Source: CAWJHE01 sp963842455
Lineage (GTDB): Bacteria; Chloroflexota; Anaerolineae; Anaerolineales; UBA4823
Assembly: GCA_963842455.1 (NCBI GenBank)
Contig: CAWJHE010000008.1
Span: 62,001 to 126,000 of the forward strand
Length of the DNA stretch: 64,000 nucleotides
Direction: 5' to 3'
Part shown: piece by piece, positions 18,956 to 28,666 of the stretch
Layout of the letters: every line of letters begins with the position of its first letter
Numbering within the stretch: the stretch's first letter is position 1
The notes under the pieces: generated by a model
What the model was told of the DNA's origin: nothing
Databases searched by the model: none
What the model saw: the letters and a program-made list of their open reading frames with translations, nothing else
Made by a program: the position numbers and the translations under genes

Positions 18956-19180
18956 CTAACCTGCCACCACAGTGGTGACAACAGATAAAACAAAGAATAA
19001 CAGGCTTAGAGCAATGGTTACCCGGAAGAGGATTTTCTCAATTCCCCGTCGAGCAGTGACAAAACCTCCACTATCACCACCAGTTAAACCACCTAACCCA
19101 GCACCTTTACTCTGTAAGATCACACTGGCAATCAGTGCAATCGACGTTATAATCAATGCGATATCTAAATATACTTTCAC
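18956..19180 (-). CDS. secG: Protein translocase subunit SecG
   Basis: SecG, 74 aa, accessory membrane subunit of the SecYEG channel. Two hydrophobic segments (YLDIALIITSIALIASVILQ and FRVTIALSLLFFVLSVVTTV) flank the conserved cytoplasmic loop with SKGAGLGGLTGGD. The GTG start at 19180 is preceded by AGGAGG. Length is normal. It is divergent from the PHP gene, 87 bp away. Confidence 0.93.
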   Translation of the reverse strand: MKVYLDIALIITSIALIASVILQSKGAGLGGLTGGDSGGFVTARRGIEKILFRVTIALSLLFFVLSVVTTVVAG

Positions 19181-19267
19181 GACAGCCTCCTGCTGTAATT
19201 CTCAGGTTTTTAAGCAGGTGGGATTATACCTTCCGTTGTCCGATCCGTCAAATCATCCAGAGAACTG

Positions 19268-20362
19268 ATGCACGAAATAATCATTAACCTACACATGCAT
19301 ACTCCGTACTCCGATGGGCATGCCAGTCATTCTGAAATTGCCCAAGCAGCAATCCATGCAGGTATCGATGCTGTAATCGTCACAGACCACAATATCTGGG
19401 TCGATGGAATAGAAAGGTATTACCAGGAAAATGAACAGCGGGTCCTGCTGCTTGTGGGAGAAGAAATACACGACCAGGCGCTGCAACCACAAAAGAACCA
19501 TATGTTAGTGTTTGGAACGAACCAGGAATTATCTCCCCTGGCATATGACACACAATTTCTCATCGATCGGATCAGGAAAGCAGGCGGCTTATCTTTCCTG
19601 GCTCACCTGTACGATCCAGCGGCTCCGGCTGTTGGAGAAACCGATATTTCTTGGGAAAACTGGCAAGTCCAGAGATTTACCGGAATTGAATTGTGGAATA
19701 GTATGTCTGAGTTTAAATCACTTTTAAAAAGCAAGCTCCATGCTATTTACTACATTTTTAATCCCGAATCCATTGCGCATGGTCCTTCGATCCAGGCTTT
19801 GAAAAAGTGGGACGAACTCCTTGCCCAGGGGCAAAAGATCGTTGCCGTTGGCGGCTCAGACGCACACGCCTTGCCTGTCAGGCTTGGACCTCTAAAACGC
19901 GTCTTGTTTCCATACGAATTTCACTTTCGTTGCATCAATACCCATTTAATATCAGAAACGCCACTAATTGGTGAGTTTGAACATGATAGGAGTGTGGTCT
20001 ACAATGCCATGGAACGCGGCCGAGCCTTTGTTGGTTATGATTTACCGGCGCCAACCCGAGGGTTTCGTTTTACTGCCCAGGGTCTTGGAATGAATGCCAG
20101 TATGGGTGAAACGATAGAGCTTGTCAATGGAGTCACCCTGCAAGTCCGACTGCCACTCGCTGCTGAATGTCACTTGCTTCGTGATGGGGCTGTGATCCAA
20201 ACCTGGCAAGGGCAGACAACCTGCACGCACATCACAAACCAGACCGGGGTTTACCGGGTTGAGGTGTACCGGCAATATCGTGGCAAACGACGAGGTTGGA
20301 TTTTTAGCAATCCAATCTACGTCCGCCAGCCCCTTTCTAAAAAACGATTGGAACGTACATAA
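19268..20362 (+). CDS. PHP-domain metal-dependent phosphoesterase
   Basis: 364 aa. The N-terminal PHP signature is NLHMHTPYSDGHASHSEIA, then VIVTDHNIW, GEEIHD and a late GGSDAH, which together give the usual metal-binding His/Asp set. Such proteins hydrolyse phosphoesters or nucleotides; the substrate here is unknown. Residues beyond about 270 form a separate beta-rich region (GETIELVNGVTLQVRLPLAA), perhaps an Ig-like domain. No signal peptide. The start is ATG 19268 with only a weak AGAGAA upstream. Confidence 0.85.
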   Translation: MHEIIINLHMHTPYSDGHASHSEIAQAAIHAGIDAVIVTDHNIWVDGIERYYQENEQRVLLLVGEEIHDQALQPQKNHMLVFGTNQELSPLAYDTQFLIDRIRKAGGLSFLAHLYDPAAPAVGETDISWENWQVQRFTGIELWNSMSEFKSLLKSKLHAIYYIFNPESIAHGPSIQALKKWDELLAQGQKIVAVGGSDAHALPVRLGPLKRVLFPYEFHFRCINTHLISETPLIGEFEHDRSVVYNAMERGRAFVGYDLPAPTRGFRFTAQGLGMNASMGETIELVNGVTLQVRLPLAAECHLLRDGAVIQTWQGQTTCTHITNQTGVYRVEVYRQYRGKRRGWIFSNPIYVRQPLSKKRLERT

Positions 20363-20380
20363 ACAGTCAAACGCATCAAA

Positions 20381-20779
20381 CTAAGGTGAGGGTTGAGTTC
20401 CAATCACAGGAAATCCCTGAGGCATAATTTCCGCCGTATACAGTACCGAAATCCACACTTGCCAATCCGGATTTACATTCTTGAGCGTTTCCGGCGGAGT
20501 AACCTGGAACCAGTTACTATCTGAAGAAATCGCAATCACTTCTAATTGCTTTTCTTCTGAAACGACCCCTATTTGGTCGAACTCTACGCCAGGTCCATTA
20601 CGTAAAGGAGCTCCATCAAAATCTACAACGACCCACTTGTTAAGTGGTGTTGCCATCATTTCTGGTGTGGGTGTCGCATCATCCTCTTCTGCACTGAAAC
20701 TGCAAGCTAATCCAGGTAGAATGAACAATCCCAGGATTAAAACTCCAAAAGGCAATAATGAATTGAACTTTTTTTTCAT
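20381..20779 (-). CDS. SH3-like domain lipoprotein
   Basis: 132 aa. Signal peptide with lipobox LPGLAC, an acidic Thr-Pro spacer, then a bacterial SH3-like domain (GAPLRNGPGVEFDQIGVVSEE, then NWFQVTPPETL and WQVWISVLYTAEI). Such domains bind peptidoglycan peptides or other envelope ligands. Convergent with the PHP gene, with an 18 bp gap. Function beyond envelope binding is not evident. Confidence 0.82.
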   Translation of the reverse strand: MKKKFNSLLPFGVLILGLFILPGLACSFSAEEDDATPTPEMMATPLNKWVVVDFDGAPLRNGPGVEFDQIGVVSEEKQLEVIAISSDSNWFQVTPPETLKNVNPDWQVWISVLYTAEIMPQGFPVIGTQPSP

Positions 20780-21123
20780 AAATGAAACCTGGCTAATGGA
20801 TTTCTCTGCTCAAAAACACCAATTAATTATAACCTTAGAAAGAAAAAATCTCACAAATTCACGTTCGAAGAATCAGGTTCTGGGACATTCATGGAAAGCC
20901 CGGAGCTTCAACATTGACTAGGTTTTTTTTCAGGTGCAAATAATCGTCTTAGAATATTGTTTAGAATATTTTTAGAAACCTGTTTTCCGGGTTTTTTCAT
21001 GCTATACTTCGTTTCCTAACTCGATTTCACATTTATCGTTGTTTAGTTTAAAGACAGAAATATTCCAGATTCCGCAGGCGCAGCGGATACATGGGCACAT
21101 CAAATTTATGAGGTATTTTGCGC
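20780..21123 (+). other. Intergenic region with phased TTAGAA repeats and a promoter-like site
   Basis: No gene is seen in this 344 bp gap. TTAGAA occurs at 20949, 20961 and 20972, that is at 12 and 11 bp steps, with the first two copies extending to TTAGAATATT. TATACT at 21003-21008 could be the -10 of the downstream protease gene, leaving an untranslated leader of about 110 nt. The minus-strand lipoprotein gene likely starts from a TATAAT (complement) near 20825. Confidence 0.4.
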
Positions 21124-22974
21124 ATGAAACTATCCCAAAAAACTCTCAGTTTATCTGTAGTAATGTTCATACTTGCAACATTATTACTCTACCCATCTTT
21201 CTCCGGAATGGCTCAAATAGACTTACCTGAGTCTCCCCAAGCAGAAACCAAAACCTATATTCCACTGGCATCAAAGGCTGTCCAATCATCGACAGACCTG
21301 AGCATTTCATCCATGGAAGTGACCCAAGCAGTACAGGGAAGCCTCAACCATGTCCAACTGGTAAATGGACGCCCCACAACGGTGCGAGTTTATGCAAGAG
21401 TCAATCTTGCCAGCCCATTAGCCAATGTTCGGGTAGCCCTTTATGGAACACGAGATGGAGCGCCCCTGCCAGGTTCTCCCTTAATTTCGGAGCCTAAGTA
21501 CGCCCAACCATTGACAACAACGCTTACGACCTTACGCCTGGATATCAATAAAAGTTTCAATTTTTCTTTACCAGCCGAATGGTTGGGTGGACAAGTCAAT
21601 CTGGAAGCTCGAGTGGATGTGGCCAATATTTATTTTGAAAGCAATGAAACCAATAACTCATTCACATACACCACACAATTCTTAGCAATACCAGCACTCA
21701 CAGTGAAAATTGTGCCGATCATTTATTATTCAACCTACGAACAAAAGACCTATTCACTTTCATCGACCGTATTAGAGCAAAACCGGCAGAAAATCCAACA
21801 AGCCTTGATGAAGATCTACCCAGTTGGCATGGCAAATGTCGTTGTGCGGACCAGCGCATTAAATTTTACAGGCGATTTATATGAGCCATTTTATTGGGAT
21901 TCTTTGCTAACCAAATTGGCTATTCTAAAATCCTCAGATGGCTCTCCAGCCTCAGAAGTCTATTATGGATTAATCCCAATTCTTGATTCCAGCGGGAATT
22001 CCTGGTGGTATGGGGGCATATTAGGGTATGGGTATGTTGGTCCGCCGGCCTACTCGGGACCACGAGCAGCTATCGGCTTGGCCTCAGGCTTTATTAAGTT
22101 GCTAAACTACACCGTCGAAGGGGAGGTAACCGCCGCGCATGAAATCGGTCATAATCTTGGTCGTTTACACGCTCCTTGCGGCAACCCAGCTGACACTGAT
22201 CCCAGTTACCCCTACAGTGGGGGTGTAATTGGTCAATTTGGACTGGATACCAGCAACCTGCAGATCTACGCACCCACCACAAATTATGACATCATGGGAT
22301 ATTGCGATAATGTTTGGGTTTCTGACTACAATTACGCAGCCATGATGCAATCCCAAATTTCATACGGAGCATCAACAACGACGAACAACATCCTTCAAGA
22401 AAGCCTGTTATTAAACGCTCAGATCGATGGACAAGGCATGATTGATGTTCAACCCTCCTTTATCTTGCCATCTCACCCATCGGAAGAAACTGCATCCAGC
22501 GATTTCCAGGCGCAGTTCTTGGATGCTCAAGGACTGGTGCTAGCCAGCTATCCAGTACCCATCAGCCTGGCCCTCGCAAAGGAATTTTCCACTTTTCACA
22601 TCAACACTGCTTTGCCAATCCCTGATCAAAAACCAGCAAGTATACGGATTTTAAGAGATGGCGCTACTATTTATGAAAAGACCATCACACAAGATCCCAT
22701 GCAGCTCACCCCGAATGCTGATAGGCCGCAAATTATCGCCCAGGCATCGGGTAACAGTTTGTCCCTGAAATGGGGGCTTGCAGGTGTACCGGTTATCTTG
22801 CGCTATTCGATCGATGGTGGAGAAACCTGGACAACATTGGATTTGGCGAACACCGCTGGAGAATGGACAGGATCAATCGCTGAATTTGCTCAAAATGTTG
22901 TCCAATTTCAGGTTATCCCTGCCTGGAGCCTGGAGATGCTTACCCTGAACTGGTCAGCAGCGATGAATGAGTAA
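21124..22974 (+). CDS. Secreted metzincin-like metalloprotease
   Basis: 616 aa, signal peptide (SLSVVMFILATLLLYPSFSG). Residues about 50-180 look like a CARDB/Ig-type beta domain (RPTTVRVYARVNLASPLANV). The zinc motif is GEVTAAHEIGHNLGRLHAPCG, an HExxHxxGxxH motif, followed by YDIMGYC that fits a Met-turn, so this is a metzincin. The C-terminal 200 residues are beta-rich. The ATG at 21124 follows GAGGT 10 nt upstream. It is convergent with a HAD gene, 4 bp apart. The specific peptidase family and substrate are unknown. Confidence 0.85.
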   Translation: MKLSQKTLSLSVVMFILATLLLYPSFSGMAQIDLPESPQAETKTYIPLASKAVQSSTDLSISSMEVTQAVQGSLNHVQLVNGRPTTVRVYARVNLASPLANVRVALYGTRDGAPLPGSPLISEPKYAQPLTTTLTTLRLDINKSFNFSLPAEWLGGQVNLEARVDVANIYFESNETNNSFTYTTQFLAIPALTVKIVPIIYYSTYEQKTYSLSSTVLEQNRQKIQQALMKIYPVGMANVVVRTSALNFTGDLYEPFYWDSLLTKLAILKSSDGSPASEVYYGLIPILDSSGNSWWYGGILGYGYVGPPAYSGPRAAIGLASGFIKLLNYTVEGEVTAAHEIGHNLGRLHAPCGNPADTDPSYPYSGGVIGQFGLDTSNLQIYAPTTNYDIMGYCDNVWVSDYNYAAMMQSQISYGASTTTNNILQESLLLNAQIDGQGMIDVQPSFILPSHPSEETASSDFQAQFLDAQGLVLASYPVPISLALAKEFSTFHINTALPIPDQKPASIRILRDGATIYEKTITQDPMQLTPNADRPQIIAQASGNSLSLKWGLAGVPVILRYSIDGGETWTTLDLANTAGEWTGSIAEFAQNVVQFQVIPAWSLEMLTLNWSAAMNE

Positions 22975-22978
22975 TTGA

Positions 22979-23794
22979 TCAATCATCTATCCATTGGATT
23001 AGATCATAAAGCGTTTCGAGTATCAACGTAGGAGGTTCAATTAAGGCTTGGACTTGCTCTCTTTTTGCCGCGCCTGTCAAAACCAGAGCGGTATTCAGCC
23101 CAGCTCTCTGCCCCATGCGAATATCCGTCTCAAGCCGGTCGCCAACCAGCAGGCAGCGCTCTGGTGGAATTTGAAGACGTTGCTGCGCCAGTTCTGCCAT
23201 CCAGGCTGAAGGCTTCCCTGCTAAGAAGTCCATCTTCTTGCCGGTTAAATATTCTAACGCAGCAATTGTGGCTCCGGCATCTGGAATGGACCCACCCGGC
23301 ATGGGACAAGCCTTATCAGCATTGGTGGCAAAAAACATCGCTCCATTCAACAAGGCCTGATAGGCTGTATTCAGCTTACGGTAATCCAAGCTGCGATCAA
23401 AGGCTACTACAACAGCCTGGATACCTGCGGGATCAATAACCTGTTGAGCATCCTGACCATTGAGCTCATCCAGGATATGCAATCCCATTTCAGCCAGTTC
23501 ATGCTTAAGGCTTTCTTCACCAACAACATAGTAGCGCAAATCTGGCTGGGTCTGAAGCAAGTAGCTGCCCAAAGCCACTGCAGCAGTCAGAATATCTTCC
23601 GGGTGGGTTGGCATCCCTAAGCGGGTCAATTTTTCAGCATACTCGACTCGCGTTTGTAACGGTTTGTTGGTAACATAAAGAATGCTTTTCTCACGTTCAC
23701 GGAGTTTAGCAACCAGCTCTACTGCTCCTGGTAATGCCCGTTCACCGAGATAGATTGTGCCATCGAGATCAAAAATGAAACCATCCACCTTCAT
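22979..23794 (-). CDS. HAD-IIA (NagD-like) phosphatase
   Basis: 271 aa haloacid-dehalogenase-superfamily hydrolase. Motif I FIFDLDGTIYLGERALPGA, motif II YVTNKP, motif III/IV region LAGKPSAWM and LLVGDRLETDIRMGQRAG are those of the NagD/AraL/4-nitrophenylphosphatase group with a C2 cap. The substrate is not predictable. The ATG at 23794 is preceded by AGGAGA, and motif I begins at residue 5, so the upstream in-frame start at 23884 is rejected. Confidence 0.92.
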   Translation of the reverse strand: MKVDGFIFDLDGTIYLGERALPGAVELVAKLREREKSILYVTNKPLQTRVEYAEKLTRLGMPTHPEDILTAAVALGSYLLQTQPDLRYYVVGEESLKHELAEMGLHILDELNGQDAQQVIDPAGIQAVVVAFDRSLDYRKLNTAYQALLNGAMFFATNADKACPMPGGSIPDAGATIAALEYLTGKKMDFLAGKPSAWMAELAQQRLQIPPERCLLVGDRLETDIRMGQRAGLNTALVLTGAAKREQVQALIEPPTLILETLYDLIQWIDD

Positions 23795-23955
23795 ACAAAA
23801 TCTCCTATCCTTTTTTCCCAGTGTACCTTTTTGCCTTGCAAGAACACAGGCATCTGTCAAAACCCATGCATAGCCAGATGTCAAGGAACCGATCAGCGCG
23901 TGCCTGTGGTATGATTCCGATTATATTAGCTTTTTAACTTCCCAGGTAGCCTTGC

Positions 23956-24708
23956 ATGATTGAGACAAATTCTATCCAGCCTCCTTTGTGGAGCGAACAG
24001 AATTCTCAGCAATTTATTGATTATGCAGATTATTTTGTTCCTGACCGGCAGAGACAGTTCGAAATTATCGTCGATCTGATTCCAAGATTTAATCATCCCA
24101 TTCACGTGCTAGAAATCTGTTGTGGAGAGGGTTTACTAGCTCAAGCCATTCTTGAAAAACGCTCAGACATTTCCATGATTGGGTTGGATGGCAGCAGCGC
24201 TATGTTATGGAAAGCGCGGCAGCGTCTCTCAGACTTCGAATCCAGATTCCAGGCTTTTCCATTCGATCTTTCGCAGCCCAACTGGCGCATGGTCAATATA
24301 TCCTTGCATGCAGTTGTTTCATCTCTTGCGATTCATCATTTGGACGCAGATGGAAAATTACGTCTGTATCAAGAAATCTTTAAGCTTCTATCACCAGGGG
24401 GTGCATTGGTTATCGCAGACCTGGTAGAACCGGCCGGCAAAAGCAGCCAGCAATTAGCCGCCAATATGTGGGATCAGGCAGTGAGTGAACGCAGCCAGGA
24501 ATTAGATGGGAATTTGAAATCCTTCGAAGCTTTCCAGAAAATGCAATGGAACATCTATCATTACCCTGATTCAATGGATATACCCTCCCGACTGACTGAC
24601 CATTTCAAATGGCTTGCTCAAGCAGGATTTAAGGAAATCGATGTCTACTGGCTAAAAGCTGGACATGCCATCTATGGCGGCGTTAAACCGCCTATTCAGG
24701 CAGTATAA
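23956..24708 (+). CDS. Class I SAM-dependent methyltransferase
   Basis: 250 aa. Motif I is VLEICCGEGLLAQAIL (Cys-Gly-Glu-Gly instead of the usual GxGxG start), then SMIGLDGSSAMLWKARQRL, VVSSLAIHHLDADGKL and LLSPGGALVIADLVEP, all characteristic of the Methyltransf_11/25 groups. The substrate is unknown. No clear Shine-Dalgarno. The pepF gene follows 36 bp later. Confidence 0.85.
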   Translation: MIETNSIQPPLWSEQNSQQFIDYADYFVPDRQRQFEIIVDLIPRFNHPIHVLEICCGEGLLAQAILEKRSDISMIGLDGSSAMLWKARQRLSDFESRFQAFPFDLSQPNWRMVNISLHAVVSSLAIHHLDADGKLRLYQEIFKLLSPGGALVIADLVEPAGKSSQQLAANMWDQAVSERSQELDGNLKSFEAFQKMQWNIYHYPDSMDIPSRLTDHFKWLAQAGFKEIDVYWLKAGHAIYGGVKPPIQAV

Positions 24709-24744
24709 ACACATCCCCATTATTAACCTTATAAGGAGAGAAAC

Positions 24745-26547
24745 GTGTCCGAAAAAATCATACCACATCGAAAAGACATTCCCGAAGAATTCACTTGGAA
24801 CCATAAAAGCGTTTTTGCGGATATCCAAGCCTGGAACAACGAAGTGATCGCCCTTCAAGCAGAGTTGAAGGACTTTAAAAACCACGAGCCAAAATGCACC
24901 CAACAGGCCGACTGGTTGGCTGATGCGCTTGAACAACGTGATAAGTTAATGCAAAGACTCAAATTAGTTTTGATGTACGCCATAATCTCCCATGAGGTTG
25001 ACAAAACCGACCAGAACGCGGCGCTCCTTCCCGGAAAAGCGTTTGGTTTGGTTGCACAGGCTCAAGCAACTGCCGCATTTTTGGAACCAGGCATCCTGGC
25101 GCTGGGTGAAGAAAAGATCAGGGGCTGGATTCATGATGGACCAAGATTACTCATCTATACGCATTACCTGGAAGATTTATTCCGCAAACAAACCCATGTT
25201 CGCTCTGCTGAGGTCGAAGAGTTGCTTGGCATGCTGGCCGATCCATTCTCCAACACGGCCAACACTGCTGGCATGCTCACCGACGCCGATTTAAAGTTCC
25301 TACCTGCCATGGACAGTAACATTCAGGAACACCAGGTTACCCAAGGTAGTTTGCCTGGAATACTCTCTCTAGATGATCGCAAAGTCCGTCAATCTGCTTG
25401 GGAAAACTACACCGATGGTGTTCTAGCTTTTCAAAACACCTTGGCAAGCAACCTGGTTACATCCATCAAACAGAACGTTTTCATGATGCGTACCCGGCAT
25501 TTTTCAAACACCCTGGAAGCCTCCCTGTTTGAACACAATATTCCAATTGAAGTCTTCCATAATCTTATTGATACTTTCCGTAAAAACCTACCAACCTGGC
25601 AGCGTTATTTTAACATTCGCAAGAAAGCACTCGGGGTTGATAAATTGTATCCCTGTGATATGTGGGCGCCATTAACCAAAGAACGTCCGAAAATAGACTT
25701 TCATCAGGCAGTCGATTGGATCTGCCAGGGATTAGCACCCATGGGGGCAGATTACGTTGCTGCCATCCGAAAAGGATGTCTCGAGCAAAGATGGGTAGAT
25801 GTTTTTCCAAACCAGGGAAAAACAGCAGGGGCTTTCTCCTTCGGATCAAAAGGCAGCTATCCATTCATCGTCATGAACTACACAGGAGAGATTTTCAGTC
25901 TAAGCACCCTGGCACATGAATTGGGTCACTCCATGCACTCTTACCTGACCTGGGAGAACCAACCGGTCGTTTACAGCGATTACTCTCTATTTGTAGCAGA
26001 AGTTGCCTCAAACTTCCACCAGGCTATGGTGCGTGGTTTTCTGTTGATGAATAACCCAGACCCTGCCTTCCAAATCGGAATCATTGAGGAAGCGATGGCC
26101 AATTTCTACCGGTATTTTCTGATCATGCCCACATTGGCTCGGTTCGAGCTTGAAACCCACCAACGTATTGAACACGGTGAAGGTTTAAACGCCGAGGGAA
26201 TGAACAATTTAATGGCAGACCTGTTCCAAGAGGCTTACGGAAACACTGTAGAAGTTGATCGCCAACGAGTGGGGATAACCTGGGCGACTTTCGGCCATTT
26301 GTACGAAGATTATTATGTCTATCAATATGCGACTGGAATTTCGGCGGCCCATTCTCTCTCTCGCCGTATCCTGGATGGCGTTCCCGGATCTGTAGAGGAT
26401 TACCTGGGCTTTCTTAAATCTGGAAGCTCCGCCTACCCATTGGATGTTTTAAAACAAGCAGGCGTTGACCTCACCACTCCCAAACCTGTTGAGCAGACCT
26501 TTGATATCCTTGCCCAAATGGTCGATCGCCTCGAAAGCTTGTTATAA
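24745..26547 (+). CDS. pepF: M3-family oligoendopeptidase F
   Basis: 600 aa cytoplasmic zinc metallopeptidase that degrades oligopeptides. The catalytic motif is LAHELGHSMHSY (HExxH) near residue 390, with the third ligand Glu in SDYSLFVAEVASNFHQA; upstream are GGAFSFGSKGSYPFIVMNY-like features (AGAFSFGSKG) usual for PepF. GTG start at 24745 with AAGGAG upstream. Likely co-transcribed with the preceding methyltransferase. Confidence 0.94.
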   Translation: MSEKIIPHRKDIPEEFTWNHKSVFADIQAWNNEVIALQAELKDFKNHEPKCTQQADWLADALEQRDKLMQRLKLVLMYAIISHEVDKTDQNAALLPGKAFGLVAQAQATAAFLEPGILALGEEKIRGWIHDGPRLLIYTHYLEDLFRKQTHVRSAEVEELLGMLADPFSNTANTAGMLTDADLKFLPAMDSNIQEHQVTQGSLPGILSLDDRKVRQSAWENYTDGVLAFQNTLASNLVTSIKQNVFMMRTRHFSNTLEASLFEHNIPIEVFHNLIDTFRKNLPTWQRYFNIRKKALGVDKLYPCDMWAPLTKERPKIDFHQAVDWICQGLAPMGADYVAAIRKGCLEQRWVDVFPNQGKTAGAFSFGSKGSYPFIVMNYTGEIFSLSTLAHELGHSMHSYLTWENQPVVYSDYSLFVAEVASNFHQAMVRGFLLMNNPDPAFQIGIIEEAMANFYRYFLIMPTLARFELETHQRIEHGEGLNAEGMNNLMADLFQEAYGNTVEVDRQRVGITWATFGHLYEDYYVYQYATGISAAHSLSRRILDGVPGSVEDYLGFLKSGSSAYPLDVLKQAGVDLTTPKPVEQTFDILAQMVDRLESLL

Positions 26548-26629
26548 TCCACCGGTTGGCAATTAAGAATGGTTGACTTCAATCACATTAAGGGCTAAGA
26601 ATAAGATTCATCATCGATCGACATAATAT

Positions 26630-27547
26630 ATGACAGCACCAAACCCTATAGCAGTACTCACCAGAACCCAAAAGGTTGCTGTTTATTCAGCCCTGGCTGC
26701 CGGAATACTGATCATCGGTTTCTCCCCAGTCCTGTTGCGTTGGGCAGGCGCTCCAGGACTGGTATCTTCTTTCTACAGGATGTTAATTGCATCCCTGGTC
26801 ATGTTTTTCCCATTCGCAACGCGTCTCCAAAAGGGTAAAAGCCGCTTAACCCGAAATGGTGTACGGTTTGCCATACTGGGGGGGTTCTTCTTCGCCATGG
26901 ACCTCAGCCTGTGGTCAACAGGTGTCATGCTGAGCGGAGCGACCATTCCAACCCTGATGTCCAATGCCGCTCCGGTCTTTGTCGGTATTGGCGCATGGTT
27001 ATTTTTCAAGGAAAGGCAATCAAAGCGTTTCTGGATCGGCATGCTGGTTGCTATGCTAGGAACGATACTCGTCTTACGGGAAGATCTGGGATTCTCTGCG
27101 GATGTAGGGATGGGCTCTCTCTTAGGCCTGCTGAGCGGCTTCTTTTATGGATCCTATTATCTGGTAACCCAAGGTGGTCGAGCGATCCTGGATACAATCA
27201 GTTATTTTTGGATCGCTGTTGCCACATCCACCCTTGTTCTTTTCTTAGCAAACATTCTATTCAAGCAATCCTTTGGAGGCTATAGCTGGCAAGCACTTCT
27301 CAGTTTTTTAGTCATGGGGTTGATTGTTCAAATTGCCGGTTGGATGATCATTAATTACGCCCAAGGCTATTTACCTGCCTCGATTGTTGCTCCGACCCTC
27401 CTTTTGCAACCCGTGGTTACTGCCCTGTTAGCCCAACCGCTCTTGGGAGAGCGTCTGACACTCTGGCATATTCTCGGAGGTGGGGCGGTATTGGCAGGCA
27501 TTTTCATGGTTCACATAAGTCGCATGAATCCATCTCATTCAGGATAG
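26630..27547 (+). CDS. EamA/DMT-superfamily transporter
   Basis: 305 aa with ten predicted hydrophobic segments in two EamA repeats, for example AVYSALAAGILIIGFSPVLL, FAILGGFFFAMDLSLW, MGSLLGLLSGFFYGSYYLV and HILGGGAVLAGIFMVHI. The LRWAGAPGLVSSFYRM segment is typical of the family. Drug/metabolite exporters of this type move amino acids or small metabolites; the substrate here is unknown. No clear Shine-Dalgarno. Confidence 0.9.
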   Translation: MTAPNPIAVLTRTQKVAVYSALAAGILIIGFSPVLLRWAGAPGLVSSFYRMLIASLVMFFPFATRLQKGKSRLTRNGVRFAILGGFFFAMDLSLWSTGVMLSGATIPTLMSNAAPVFVGIGAWLFFKERQSKRFWIGMLVAMLGTILVLREDLGFSADVGMGSLLGLLSGFFYGSYYLVTQGGRAILDTISYFWIAVATSTLVLFLANILFKQSFGGYSWQALLSFLVMGLIVQIAGWMIINYAQGYLPASIVAPTLLLQPVVTALLAQPLLGERLTLWHILGGGAVLAGIFMVHISRMNPSHSG

Positions 27548-27629
27548 TTATCTCACACGCCAATCACTTATACCAGACCACATATTTCCAAAAATCAGGA
27601 ACAGATATCAAAACTACAAAGGCATAAAT

Positions 27630-28640
27630 ATGGACCTCCACCAACGTGTTACACAGGCTTTAAATTTTCAAGAAACCTCAACTCTCCCCTACACTCTGCC
27701 CTTAGAAGCAGAGATTGTCCAAATGCTAAACCAACACTTCGGAAGTACCGATTGGCAATCCAAGATCGAAAATCACATCGGACTGGTCCGAATGCCGGCA
27801 TTAAGCTTACCAGTTGCCAACCAACCCCAGATTACCGATCTATTTGGCTCAACCTGGCGTACCGATCATAACCCGGCTCATTTAATTCACCCGGTATTAT
27901 CCGAACCGAGCCTGGAAGGATACCGCTTCCCATGTGTAGATGACTTCTGGGATGAGACTATTCTCAACCGCCAGATTGAGGAGGCAAAGAAAAAAGGCCA
28001 GTTTATTGTGGCAACAACTGGACTGGGTCTATTCGAACGATCGTGGGCAATGCGCGGATTTGAAAACGCTCTGACCGACATGCTTTTAAATCCGGTGTTT
28101 TACCACAATTTATTGGATGAAATTTTGAATCTGCAAATACAATATATTCAGCGGTTACACACATTATCTATCGATGCGGTCTTACTCTCAGATGATTGGG
28201 GAGACCAGCGTAGCGTAATCATGGGACCACGACTTTGGAAAAAGTTTTTCAAATCAAGAGCAGAACAATTCTTCTCTGCAGTTCATTCCATCAACAAATG
28301 GACCATTCAACATTGCTGTGGAAATATTTTCCCCATCCTGGGAGATATGGTCGAAATCGGTTTAGATGTCCTCGAATCAGTTCAACCTGAAGCTATGGAC
28401 ATTTATGAGATTAAAAAGCAATATGGTAAACATCTCAGGCTATGGGGAGGGCTCGGCACACAGAGATTACTCCCATTCGGTACACCACAGCAAATCCATG
28501 ATGAGGTTTTTCGCCTGCGGACTGAAATTGGTCGTGGGGGCGGTTACATTCTGTCTCCAGCAAAACCTGTGTTGCCAGAGGTTCCCTTGCAAAACGTGTT
28601 AGCTGTATTAGAAGCTTTCGAAATTCAGGTAAGTGTATAA
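27630..28640 (+). CDS. Uroporphyrinogen decarboxylase-family protein
   Basis: 336 aa, URO-D fold. The spacing of GLGLFERSWAMRGFENALTDML, DAVLLSDDWGDQRSVIMGP, HCCGNIFPILGDMVEIGLDVL and LWGGLGTQRLLPFGTPQQI matches the MtaA/CmuA-like branch, whose members transfer methyl groups to or from corrinoids, rather than true HemE. The HCCG motif could bind zinc, as HxC does in MtaA. No corrinoid protein gene is adjacent. A functional assignment beyond the family is not supported. Confidence 0.85.
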   Translation: MDLHQRVTQALNFQETSTLPYTLPLEAEIVQMLNQHFGSTDWQSKIENHIGLVRMPALSLPVANQPQITDLFGSTWRTDHNPAHLIHPVLSEPSLEGYRFPCVDDFWDETILNRQIEEAKKKGQFIVATTGLGLFERSWAMRGFENALTDMLLNPVFYHNLLDEILNLQIQYIQRLHTLSIDAVLLSDDWGDQRSVIMGPRLWKKFFKSRAEQFFSAVHSINKWTIQHCCGNIFPILGDMVEIGLDVLESVQPEAMDIYEIKKQYGKHLRLWGGLGTQRLLPFGTPQQIHDEVFRLRTEIGRGGGYILSPAKPVLPEVPLQNVLAVLEAFEIQVSV

Positions 28641-28666
28641 TATACGAAGAAAAAAAGGAGGCCTTT

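Noticed and set aside
18840..18960. SRP RNA or T-box in the secG/binding-protein gap
   Set aside because: A GUAA-capped GACC-GUAA-GG segment recalls SRP domain IV, but the conserved GGTCAGG...GGAAGCAGC is absent. The GAGGTGGACCG stretch is one base short of the T-box core and there is no room for stem I.
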